22,480 nt of DNA from the IMG/VR virus record IMGVR_UViG_3300017963_003465, positions 1 through 22,480 of that record. One strand, written 5' to 3'. This document shows positions 15,502-21,932 of the stretch, one piece after another; position 1 is the first letter of the stretch, and each line of letters starts with the position of its first letter. A model generated the notes under the pieces. That model saw nothing but the letters and a program-made list of their open reading frames with translations, was not told the origin of the DNA and did no database searches. A program made the position numbers and the translations under genes. This DNA comes from a virus.

Positions 15502-15577
15502 GGGGTCAGTAGCTCAACGGGAGAGCAATGGCTTTGCAAGCCATAGGTTGGGGGTTCGAATCCCCTCTACTCCACCA
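15502..15577 (+). tRNA. tRNA-Ala (anticodon UGC), with one extra base in the acceptor stem
   Basis: Cloverleaf: D-stem GCTC/GAGC, anticodon stem ATGGC/GCCAT around TTTGCAA (anticodon TGC), variable loop AGGTT, T-stem GGGGG/CCCCT with loop TTCGAAT, and an encoded CCA end. The 3' acceptor strand CTACTCC pairs with GGGGTAG if the C at 15507 is bulged out, giving the G3-U70 pair that marks alanine tRNAs. It begins one base after the prkA stop, so it must be cut from the operon transcript. Confidence 0.88.
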
Positions 15578-15660
15578 TTAAGCTCTTGAGATTTCGGTTT
15601 GGTGGTTCTGTTAATAAAAGAGCCTAAAGATAAGTATGTAGAACCACCTTTATTTTTAAT
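15578..15660 (+). promoter_or_regulatory. Structured leader between tRNA-Ala and the DUF444 gene
   Basis: Two inverted repeats interlock here: TTA-GCTCTT (15578-15587) with AAGAGC-TAA (15618-15627, one A-C mismatch), and GGTGGTTCT (15601-15609) with AGAACCACC (15640-15648). The second stem is followed by TTTATTTTTAAT and then the AGAAAGG ribosome site at 15661-15667. The stems could coexist only as a pseudoknot, or act as alternatives. A role in attenuation or tRNA processing is inference. Confidence 0.45.
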
Positions 15661-15673
15661 AGAAAGGCTAACT

Positions 15674-17035
15674 ATGATTGTATATCATGATAATTGGGAA
15701 ACCGAAAAAGGTCTTAAAGATGCTAAGAGGCATCAAGAAAAGATTGATGAAGCAATACGTAAAAACGTAAGAGATGTTATAGGCAATGAAGATATTATTA
15801 CAGATAATGGAAAGAAAAGAGTACGTGTTTCTGTTAAAGGATTAAAAGATTGGAGATTTGTTCACGGTGGAACAGGTGGTGGTGGTGCAGGTGTAGGGCA
15901 AGGTGATAGTAAGCCTGGAGATATCATTAAAAGAAAACAAAAGCAGGGACAACCACAAAGAGGAAGTTTGGGACATTCAGAGGATATGGAAGTAGAAGTT
16001 GATATTGACTATCTACTTGATGTTATGTTTGAAGACCTTGGACTTCCTTGGTTGGATGAAAAAAAGAAAAATTCTATTGAAATTCCTAAAGGATGGAAGT
16101 TTGAATCCATATCTAAAACAGGTGTATATTCAAGAATTCATAAAAAAAGAACCATGAGAGAAGCAATAAAAAGAAGTGTTCTTTTTGTTCAGGAAATTAT
16201 TAGGAATACAAAACTCAAAGACATGGAGTTTGAAGAAGCTCAAGAATTAGCAGGTAAAGCACTTAATCAAGCTAAAGGTGATATAGAAAAAGCAATCGAA
16301 ATCGTTAATGAAGATAAGATTGATATGAATGAAGTTGCAGGATGTTTAATTCATGATGATGATTTACGCTTTAAGCAGATTACAGAAGATGTTGAAATTT
16401 GTTCTAAAGCTGTTGTATTTGCTATGATGGATGTATCAATGTCTATGACTCCTGATAAAAAATATCTTGTAAAGTCTCTTTTATTTTGGATGGTATCATG
16501 GTTACGTAAACAGTATGAATTTGTTGATATTAGATTTATTCAACATACTGAAATAGCAAGTGAAGTAGATGAAGATACATTTTTTTATGGTGGGTTGACA
16601 GGTGGAACACTTGCAAGTTCAGCTTTCAAAAAAGCCAACTATATTATTGATACAGAATATCCATTAAATGAATGGAATATTTATAGCATCTATTGTTCTG
16701 ATGGTGAAGATTTTGAACCGTTAGATGCAGTTAGTTCAATGGAAGATATGATAGAAAAAGGTATTAATATGTTGTCTTATATTGAAATTAAGCCATATCA
16801 TGATATGTTTGACCATGATATACAATACAGTTATGGATATTCAACATTACTTCCTGAATGTCTAAAAAGATGGAAATTCAAAGAAACCACATTGGGAAGC
16901 AATGAGAATCAAGGAAAATTTTGGATTAATAATGAAAAAAGATTTCTTCTTTCTGTTATTAAGGATAAATCTCAAATTTGGCCTTGCCTCCAGCATATGC
17001 TTGGTATTAATCATCCTGAAAGGACAGAAACATGA
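15674..17035 (+). CDS. yeaH: DUF444 / YeaH-family protein with von Willebrand A-like domain
   Basis: A 453-residue protein (E. coli YeaH 427). The N-terminus has a basic helical region and a glycine-rich loop (HGGTGGGGAGVGQG, 64-77), then DIDYLLDVMFEDLGLPWL (110-127) typical of the family. The C-terminal vWA-like domain keeps the metal-site motif DVSMS (253-257), the TGGT loop (309-312), WNIYSIYCSDGED and SYIEI. The segment between (about 180-225) differs from the enterobacterial protein. YeaH is the standard partner encoded with PrkA; its exact role is not known. The ATG at 15674 follows AGAAAGG by 6 bases; the frame stays open upstream to a TTG at 15599 but that would overlap the RNA leader. 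It overlaps the SpoVR gene by 4 bases. Confidence 0.92.
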   Translation: MIVYHDNWETEKGLKDAKRHQEKIDEAIRKNVRDVIGNEDIITDNGKKRVRVSVKGLKDWRFVHGGTGGGGAGVGQGDSKPGDIIKRKQKQGQPQRGSLGHSEDMEVEVDIDYLLDVMFEDLGLPWLDEKKKNSIEIPKGWKFESISKTGVYSRIHKKRTMREAIKRSVLFVQEIIRNTKLKDMEFEEAQELAGKALNQAKGDIEKAIEIVNEDKIDMNEVAGCLIHDDDLRFKQITEDVEICSKAVVFAMMDVSMSMTPDKKYLVKSLLFWMVSWLRKQYEFVDIRFIQHTEIASEVDEDTFFYGGLTGGTLASSAFKKANYIIDTEYPLNEWNIYSIYCSDGEDFEPLDAVSSMEDMIEKGINMLSYIEIKPYHDMFDHDIQYSYGYSTLLPECLKRWKFKETTLGSNENQGKFWINNEKRFLLSVIKDKSQIWPCLQHMLGINHPERTET

Positions 17036-18561
17036 GAATAGAAGAACTACCTAGACTTAAAAAAATAGAAGAACGTGTATATGAAATTTCAAAAGACATG
17101 GGACTTGACTTTTGTGATATTGAATTTGATGTTATCCCTAAAGAAAAAATGTTTGAAATGATGGCATATAATATGCCAGGACAAATTTCAAATTGGAAAT
17201 ATGGAAGGGATTATGAAAGAGTAAGAACCTTATATGAAAAACTTGGTCAAGCATTGCCTTATGAGGTAGTTGTAAATACTGTTCCTGCAAGAGCATATCT
17301 AATGATAGATAATACTATTGCTGTACAATCATTGATCATTGCTCATGTTGTGGGTCATGTTGCTTTTTATAAAATGAACAAATATCACTTTGAAAATGAT
17401 TCAAATATTTCAAGTAAGCTTTCTCTTGCTTCTAAAAGATTTGAAGAATATGAAAGAAGATATGGAATTGATATTGTTGAACAAACTGTTGATGCTGCTC
17501 ATGCTCTTATGTGGCATTCAAATCCTTGGTTGCCTGAAGAAACTGAACAAGAAAAACTTGAAAGAATGTTTGAAAGAATGAAGCAAAAAAAGCATGATAA
17601 ACAAGTAACAGAGTTTAATGATTTTTTTGAAAATGATGATGATGCTGAAATTGATAGGGAAAGATGGAATCATGATCTATATAGACAATTAAAAAATCAG
17701 ACTCCTGTTGAACCAACTGAAGACCTTCTAAGATATATCATAGACCATTCTAGAGTTCTTTCTGATTGGCAAAAAGATATACTTGAAATAGTTAGGGCAT
17801 GGGGTCAATATATTTGGCCTAGCATGAAAACAAAATACATGAATGAGGGGTTTGCTACCTATATACATGAAACCATTTTAAGACAATTGTTTAATGAAGG
17901 ATATTTAGATGCAACAGAACATGCAGAAACAAATTATTCCAATTCATTAGTTAAAGCTATGAATCCATATGCTATGAATCCTTATCTTATAGGAAGTGAA
18001 ATGTATTATGATATTATCGAAAGATGGGATACGGGTAGACATGGTAATGATTGGGATCAAATACAAAATCATGAAGAAAAAATCAATTATAATAATCAAT
18101 CCATGAAAGGTATAGAAAAAGTTTTTGAAATTGTTAGAACATCTAATGATTGGATGTTTATGAATAATTTCTTAACTACTGATCTTGTCAGAAAGCTTAA
18201 TTTATACCTATATATTAAGTCAAGTAATATATTTTATGAAGAATTGGTTGTTGCTGATAAAAAAGATGAGGAAATTAGAGATATCATCATTAGAAGTTTT
18301 TCTCATAGTGGAATTCCTAAAATATTTATAATTAATGGAAATTTTTATTCAAGAAATGAACTTTTATTGAAGCATGAACATATTGGTGTTGATCTTGAAC
18401 CTGAATATGCACAAAATACACTAAATCATATTCAATTTCTATGGGGTGAAAAATGCACCCTGAAAACCATTAGGAATAAACGTAAATTCAAATACGTTGC
18501 ATCTAAACCTAAAACAGAAGGGATTCCAGAATTAAGAATGAATCTTAATGATGATACTTAA
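17032..18561 (+). CDS. spoVR: SpoVR/YcgB-family protein
   Basis: A 509-residue protein, the same length as E. coli YcgB (510). Family signatures are GLDFCDIEFDVI (24-35), AHVVGHVAFYKMN (104-116), DLLRYIIDHS...LSDWQKDILEIVR (231-255) and YMNEGFATYIHE (269-280). The histidines of HxxxH (105 and 109) together with NEG...H279 look like a conserved metal-site set of the family. SpoVR is needed for normal spore cortex in Bacillus, but the family is widespread in non-spore formers as the third member of the PrkA-YeaH-SpoVR group, with unknown biochemistry. It begins in an ATGA overlap with the DUF444 gene, so the two are translationally coupled. The gene is full length with no visible damage. Confidence 0.93.
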   Translation: MRIEELPRLKKIEERVYEISKDMGLDFCDIEFDVIPKEKMFEMMAYNMPGQISNWKYGRDYERVRTLYEKLGQALPYEVVVNTVPARAYLMIDNTIAVQSLIIAHVVGHVAFYKMNKYHFENDSNISSKLSLASKRFEEYERRYGIDIVEQTVDAAHALMWHSNPWLPEETEQEKLERMFERMKQKKHDKQVTEFNDFFENDDDAEIDRERWNHDLYRQLKNQTPVEPTEDLLRYIIDHSRVLSDWQKDILEIVRAWGQYIWPSMKTKYMNEGFATYIHETILRQLFNEGYLDATEHAETNYSNSLVKAMNPYAMNPYLIGSEMYYDIIERWDTGRHGNDWDQIQNHEEKINYNNQSMKGIEKVFEIVRTSNDWMFMNNFLTTDLVRKLNLYLYIKSSNIFYEELVVADKKDEEIRDIIIRSFSHSGIPKIFIINGNFYSRNELLLKHEHIGVDLEPEYAQNTLNHIQFLWGEKCTLKTIRNKRKFKYVASKPKTEGIPELRMNLNDDT

Positions 18562-18597
18562 TGACAAATTTTGTCATATGTTTGACAATTTCTGTCA
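18562..18597. promoter_or_regulatory. Twin 15-bp palindromes, possible operator or activator sites
   Basis: TGACAAATTTTGTCA (18562-18576) is a perfect palindrome with one central base, and TGACAATTTCTGTCA (18583-18597) shares the TGACA-N5-TGTCA frame. Their centres are 21 bases apart, two helical turns, so bound dimers would lie on one DNA face. They lie 107-142 bases before the sigma54-like promoter, the usual place for enhancer-type activator sites. The binding protein is unknown. Confidence 0.5.
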
Positions 18598-18608
18598 TTA
18601 TTTACATA

Positions 18609-18642
18609 GCAGGGGGGTTGGATTTTTATCTGATCCCCCTGC
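18609..18642 (+). terminator. Hairpin after the SpoVR gene, probable terminator
   Basis: GCAGGGGG (18609-18616) pairs with CCCCCTGC (18635-18642) around an 18-base loop, followed by ATTAATTT. The T run is weak, but the place, just after the PrkA-DUF444-SpoVR unit, fits a terminator. Confidence 0.6.
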
Positions 18643-18703
18643 ATTAATTTAAAATATCTAATCAAAACAATCACTTATATTTTTTTTCATTTTTTATCCA
18701 CTT

Positions 18704-18720
18704 TTGGCATACCTGTTGCT
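18704..18720 (+). promoter_or_regulatory. Sigma54-like -24/-12 promoter
   Basis: TTGGCATACCTGTTGCT matches the sigma54 consensus TGGCACG-N4-TTGCW at the TGGCA and TTGCT parts, and the invariant GG (18706) and GC (18718) are exactly 12 bases apart start to start. Transcription would begin near 18731, after the first ATG at 18729 and before the ribosome site of the ATG at 18762. No good sigma70 -10 is present at the right distance. Activity is inferred, not shown. Confidence 0.5.
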
Positions 18721-18761
18721 CTATAGTAATGTCAGATAACGCAAACGAAAAGGGGAACAAA

Positions 18762-19082
18762 ATGGATTGGAAAGAAAGAGAAAAATTGGAAAATGCCAAA
18801 AAAGTTAAAGATGCTTATCAGGATGAAGATGGTGTTTACCGATGGAAAAGCAATAATCGTGTTCCTTTTTCTGATATGCTTGAATGTTGGAATCTTGATG
18901 AAGAAACCTTTGCCAAATGTGTAGCAGCAAGAGAAGCTGATACTTCCAAATTTGTTGCTGAATATAAGGAACGAATGAAAGATTATGTTCCTTCTGCTGA
19001 AGAAATGTTTGAAATGAGAGCAGCATTTGGTGAAGGAACAAAAGTTGTTAATGTATTGACAGGAAAAACCACTCAACTTTAG
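18762..19082 (+). CDS. Small phage hypothetical protein ending VVNVLTGKTTQL
   Basis: A 106-residue, charged helical protein. The end AFGEGTKVVNVLTGKTTQL is a motif I recall from many small phage and prophage proteins of unknown function; this is from memory. The ATG at 18762 is chosen over the one at 18729 because AAAAGGGGA precedes it by 6 bases and because the predicted sigma54-like transcript would start downstream of the earlier ATG. It is the first gene after the regulatory region and is followed 13 bases later by a 50-residue gene. No enzyme motif or membrane segment is seen. Confidence 0.65.
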   Translation: MDWKEREKLENAKKVKDAYQDEDGVYRWKSNNRVPFSDMLECWNLDEETFAKCVAAREADTSKFVAEYKERMKDYVPSAEEMFEMRAAFGEGTKVVNVLTGKTTQL

Positions 19083-19095
19083 AAAGGAGTCTATC

Positions 19096-19248
19096 ATGTT
19101 TGATCTCAAAGAAATCGAACGCAAACGTCAAGAGGGTGCTGCTTACTTGGATAAACTTCAGAAAAACCGTTCCAAAGCAGCAAAGGCCAAGAAACCTTAT
19201 TGGCAAAAACGGATTGATGATTATATGTTGAAGGGTGTTATGAAATAA
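19096..19248 (+). CDS. Small basic protein (50 residues)
   Basis: A short open frame with an excellent AGAAAGGAG ribosome site 6 bases upstream. The product is strongly basic and helical (KEIERKRQEGAAYLDKLQKN, then KAAKAKKPYWQKRIDDYM), possibly a small nucleic-acid or protein-binding factor. All four arginines use CGN codons, unlike the AGA-rich style of most genes here. Its place between two other small genes, with a hairpin immediately after its stop, supports it as real. Function unknown. Confidence 0.6.
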   Translation: MFDLKEIERKRQEGAAYLDKLQKNRSKAAKAKKPYWQKRIDDYMLKGVMK

Positions 19249-19258
19249 TCAATCCCTA

Positions 19259-19283
19259 ATAAGGGGGGGTATCCCCCCCCTTT
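19259..19283 (+). terminator. G/C-run hairpin after the small basic gene
   Basis: AAGGGGGGG at 19261-19269 pairs with a run of eight C followed by TTT, leaving a very short loop. The T run is only three bases, so it may be a partial terminator or an RNA-stabilising hairpin; the next gene begins 31 bases later with its own AAGGAG site. Confidence 0.5.
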
Positions 19284-19313
19284 AGGCGAATAAACCCTTC
19301 TAAGGAGAATATC

Positions 19314-19688
19314 ATGACCGAACTTATCCATTTTTCCAAAACTGACCTTTCTGATTTTTCCAAAGAAGCTTATGGTTTTCGTTGTCGTTCCTATAAAGAA
19401 TGGTGGACTAAGGATGAGCTAGAGGCTGAATATGCACGTTTATCCTTTATCTGTGATGATAACATGCTTTATGAAACTAAACGTGAATCTGAAGCTTTGG
19501 TTCAGTTTGAGATGCTTATCAAACGTACCATTGCTCTTGGTGCTAGTGATCGTGAAACTGCAATTCGATGGTTGGTTGATGGTGAAGACCTTGAAATGAC
19601 TGAACAAGACCTTCAATATTTCTTTTGGGGTCATGGGTTGTCCTATGAAATTCAAAATAAATGGGCAAAGGATTTATGTAATGACTAA
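19314..19688 (+). CDS. Small phage hypothetical protein (SKEAYGFR motif)
   Basis: A 124-residue acidic, soluble helical protein. The N-terminal DFSKEAYGFRCRSYKEWWTKDELEAEY pattern resembles a small protein I remember from many tailed phages (F-SK-AYGFR followed by a W and acidic helix); function unknown. The start follows AAGGAG by 8 bases. Six of its seven arginines use CGT and none uses AGA, unlike the general style of the window. It overlaps the next gene by 8 bases. Confidence 0.65.
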   Translation: MTELIHFSKTDLSDFSKEAYGFRCRSYKEWWTKDELEAEYARLSFICDDNMLYETKRESEALVQFEMLIKRTIALGASDRETAIRWLVDGEDLEMTEQDLQYFFWGHGLSYEIQNKWAKDLCND

Positions 19689-19881
19689 AATAAATCAAAT
19701 GTTGACATGGGAAAAAAAGCATGATATATGTGCTCATGAATTTAAAAAAGATTTTTCCCATTATACATCATTCGATGCTACTGAAAAGGAACCTTATTTC
19801 TATTGTCCCGATTGCCATACAAGATGGTATAAGAACATAATATGGAATCCCCAACAATGGGAAGAATGGATAAATGATTAA
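19681..19881 (+). CDS. Small zinc-ribbon-like protein
   Basis: A 66-residue protein with CAH near residue 17 and CPDC near residue 43 followed by HTRWY, a layout suggesting one zinc site (Cys/His plus CXXC). The ATG at 19681 is chosen because AAAGGAT precedes it and because the longer in-frame version would overlap the previous gene by over 50 bases. It overlaps both neighbours slightly, indicating translational coupling with the J-domain gene. No specific function recognised. Confidence 0.6.
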   Translation: MTKINQMLTWEKKHDICAHEFKKDFSHYTSFDATEKEPYFYCPDCHTRWYKNIIWNPQQWEEWIND

Positions 19882-20188
19882 TACAGATCAATATTTTAGA
19901 ATTTTTAAAATTAACAAGATTTCAGATATCTCTATGATTGAACTTAAAAGGAGATACCGTATTCTTGCAAAAAAATACCATCCTGATAAAGGTGGTAATT
20001 CTGCTAAATTTATTATTATTCAAAATGCATATAACTATATAAAACCATTAATTGAACGATATCAACAAATTGAAAATAGAAAATTCTTCAATAAAAATTT
20101 TCTTTATTATAGTAATGGAAGTATTTATGATAAAAAAAATCGTAGATGGATTAAATTAAAAGGACGTAAGATCAATGTAAATATATGA
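19874..20188 (+). CDS. J-domain protein (DnaJ-like co-chaperone fragment)
   Basis: A 104-residue protein whose first 60 residues form a J-domain: helix II IELKRRYRILAKKYHPDKGG with the essential HPD at 36-38, then helix III AKFIIIQNAYNYI. J-domains stimulate the ATPase of DnaK/Hsp70. There is no Gly/Phe or zinc-finger region of full DnaJ; the last 40 residues are basic (KKNRRWIKLKGRK). The gene lies directly before the terminator and the large terminase gene, so it might direct host DnaK to head assembly, packaging or regulation. The start overlaps the previous gene by 8 bases. The domain call is firm; the partner is inferred. Confidence 0.85.
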   Translation: MINTDQYFRIFKINKISDISMIELKRRYRILAKKYHPDKGGNSAKFIIIQNAYNYIKPLIERYQQIENRKFFNKNFLYYSNGSIYDKKNRRWIKLKGRKINVNI

Positions 20189-20216
20189 CATGACTGCCAG
20201 TTGTTTTATGTGCTCC

Positions 20217-20252
20217 AAAGGGGATAGGGGAAACCTTATCCCCTTTTTTTTG
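20217..20252 (+). terminator. Rho-independent terminator before the large terminase gene
   Basis: AAGGGGATA and its partner TATCCCCTT close a stem continued by GG/CC with a one-base bulge and a short GA-rich loop, followed by eight T residues. It ends the small-gene unit, after which a late promoter motif begins the terminase unit. Confidence 0.85.
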
Positions 20253-20272
20253 TCAAAAACTCACTTTAAAAA

Positions 20273-20280
20273 TATAAATA
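20273..20280 (+). promoter_or_regulatory. T4-type late promoter for the large terminase gene
   Basis: Exact TATAAATA, just downstream of a strong terminator and 31 bases before the ATG of the large terminase. Same arrangement as before the scaffold gene. Confidence 0.6.
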
Positions 20281-20311
20281 TATTTAGATATTTATGTTTA
20301 AGGGGTGATTT

Positions 20312-21880
20312 ATGGCAATTCGTTATGATGATAATTACATCAAAAGACCAAATACAGAATTAGAATATACAGATGAGCAGATACAAGAGCTATTAAAATG
20401 TAGAGATGATATATTATACTTTACAAAAAATTACGTTAAAATTGTTACATTGGATCAAGGTGAGGTTTTATTTGATCCATATCCATATCAAATTGATACA
20501 TTAAATCTTCTTGAACAAAATAGATTTTTTATTGGTCTTTGGGCAAGACAATCAGGTAAAACAACCATTGTAGCAAATTATGCTCTTTGGTATTCGATAT
20601 TTAATGATAATAAGAATATTGGTATTGTATCCAATAAAGAATCTTCAGCTAAAAGAATATTAGATAACATCAAAAAAATGTATGAAAGTTTACCTGCATG
20701 GGTAAAGCCCGGCGTAACAGAATATGCCAAAACCTCTATAACATTCGACAATGGAACAAAAATAATTATATCAGCTACCACACAAGATGCCTTTCGTGGT
20801 TGGCCTATGAATATCGTTATTTGTGATGAGTTTGCATTTGTTCCTTCTAATGCAGCAGAAGAATTTTGGGCAAGTAACTATCCTACTATTTCATCTTCTA
20901 CACAATCAAGAATCATTATTATATCAACTCCAAATGGCATGTTTAACATCTTCCATAGACTATGGATGGGTGCTAATGCTGATGGGGAACAAGGTAATTC
21001 TTTTGTTCCTCAAAAGGTAATTTGGGATAAGGTTCCGGGCAGAGATAAGGAATGGGCAAAAGAGCAGATCAAGAATCTTGGTATTCATGGATTCAATCAA
21101 GAATTTGCATGTAAGTTCCTTGGGTCTACAAATACAGTTATTAATCCTGAAGTATTAAGAACATTGCTTAGTATGGATATTGATCCAAGATTTATGGATT
21201 TAAAAGATAGATTGAGAATATGGGAAAAACCATTAGATGGATGTAAATATGTTATAGGTGTTGACCCTGCTAAAGGTACAGGAGAGCACTATTCTACAAT
21301 TCAAATCCTTAGAATAAACTCTACACTTCCCGTAGACCTTACTCAAGTTGCTGCATTTGAAGATAATCTAACGGATGTTTATGAATTTGCTCAAATAATT
21401 CATAGATTATCCATCTATTACAACAATGCATATATCCTATGTGAAAATAATGGTGAAGGTTCTGCTGTTATCAGTCAATTATGGTGGCATTGGGAGAATG
21501 AGAATTTAGTAAATACGGGGTCTAAAGAGGCGAATCTTGGTATTAGATCAAATAAGAATACCAAACCTAAAGCAGTACTGTTAATGAAGAAACTCATTGA
21601 AGATGGGTCTGTTGAGCTTAAAGATAGAGAGACCATTGAACAGTTGGGTTCTTATATTGAGGAAGAAGGGAAATTCTTTGGTAAAGACAAGGATGATGAC
21701 TTAGTTGATGCTTTATTTTGGGCTTGTTATTTATTTGAAATGAATATCTTAAGTGAGGAATGGTCATTTAAGGGAAATGAGGATGAAGATAAGGATGATG
21801 CATGGGGTATTCTTTCAGATATTGAAGATGATGTTGATGATTGGAGTTGGCTAACTAAATCAAGTGTTTTCGATATGTAA
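20312..21880 (+). CDS. 17: Terminase large subunit (T4 gp17-like)
   Basis: A 522-residue packaging motor. The ATPase domain has Walker A ARQSGKTT (78-85), Walker B IVICDEFAF (168-176) and a coupling motif STPNG (205-209). The C-terminal RNase H-like nuclease has GVDPAKG (Asp318), CENNGEG (Glu378) and KDDDLVDALFW (Asp462 or Asp466), the expected acidic triad. T4 gp17 has 610 residues; this one is shorter mainly at the N-terminus. It cuts concatemeric DNA and pumps it through the portal. The start follows AAGGGGTG by 6 bases. In T4 gene 17 follows gene 16 and precedes the tail sheath gene; here two small genes follow instead. Confidence 0.95.
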   Translation: MAIRYDDNYIKRPNTELEYTDEQIQELLKCRDDILYFTKNYVKIVTLDQGEVLFDPYPYQIDTLNLLEQNRFFIGLWARQSGKTTIVANYALWYSIFNDNKNIGIVSNKESSAKRILDNIKKMYESLPAWVKPGVTEYAKTSITFDNGTKIIISATTQDAFRGWPMNIVICDEFAFVPSNAAEEFWASNYPTISSSTQSRIIIISTPNGMFNIFHRLWMGANADGEQGNSFVPQKVIWDKVPGRDKEWAKEQIKNLGIHGFNQEFACKFLGSTNTVINPEVLRTLLSMDIDPRFMDLKDRLRIWEKPLDGCKYVIGVDPAKGTGEHYSTIQILRINSTLPVDLTQVAAFEDNLTDVYEFAQIIHRLSIYYNNAYILCENNGEGSAVISQLWWHWENENLVNTGSKEANLGIRSNKNTKPKAVLLMKKLIEDGSVELKDRETIEQLGSYIEEEGKFFGKDKDDDLVDALFWACYLFEMNILSEEWSFKGNEDEDKDDAWGILSDIEDDVDDWSWLTKSSVFDM

Positions 21881-21885
21881 AAATA

Positions 21886-21911
21886 TATAAATAGTATTAG
21901 GAATATAAATA
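21886..21911 (+). promoter_or_regulatory. Two T4-type late promoter motifs after the terminase gene
   Basis: Exact TATAAATA at 21886-21893 and 21904-21911, 18 bases apart, in the 52-base gap before the gene at 21933. As at 4933-4950, the motif is doubled. Confidence 0.55.
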
Positions 21912-21932
21912 TATTCAATGAGAGGGTTTAAT

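Noticed and set aside
15599-15673. In-frame upstream extension of the DUF444 gene from a TTG codon
   Set aside because: It lacks a good ribosome site and overlaps a structured leader; the ATG at 15674 has AGAAAGG at proper distance and matches the family start.
18722-18727. TATAGT as a sigma70 -10 with TTGGCA as -35
   Set aside because: The spacer would be only 12 bases; the alternative -10 at 17 bases (TAATGT) is poor.
18732-19124. Open frame of 130 residues on the minus strand
   Set aside because: Shadow of the small plus-strand genes; composition rich in Phe, Ser and Ile with no family motif.
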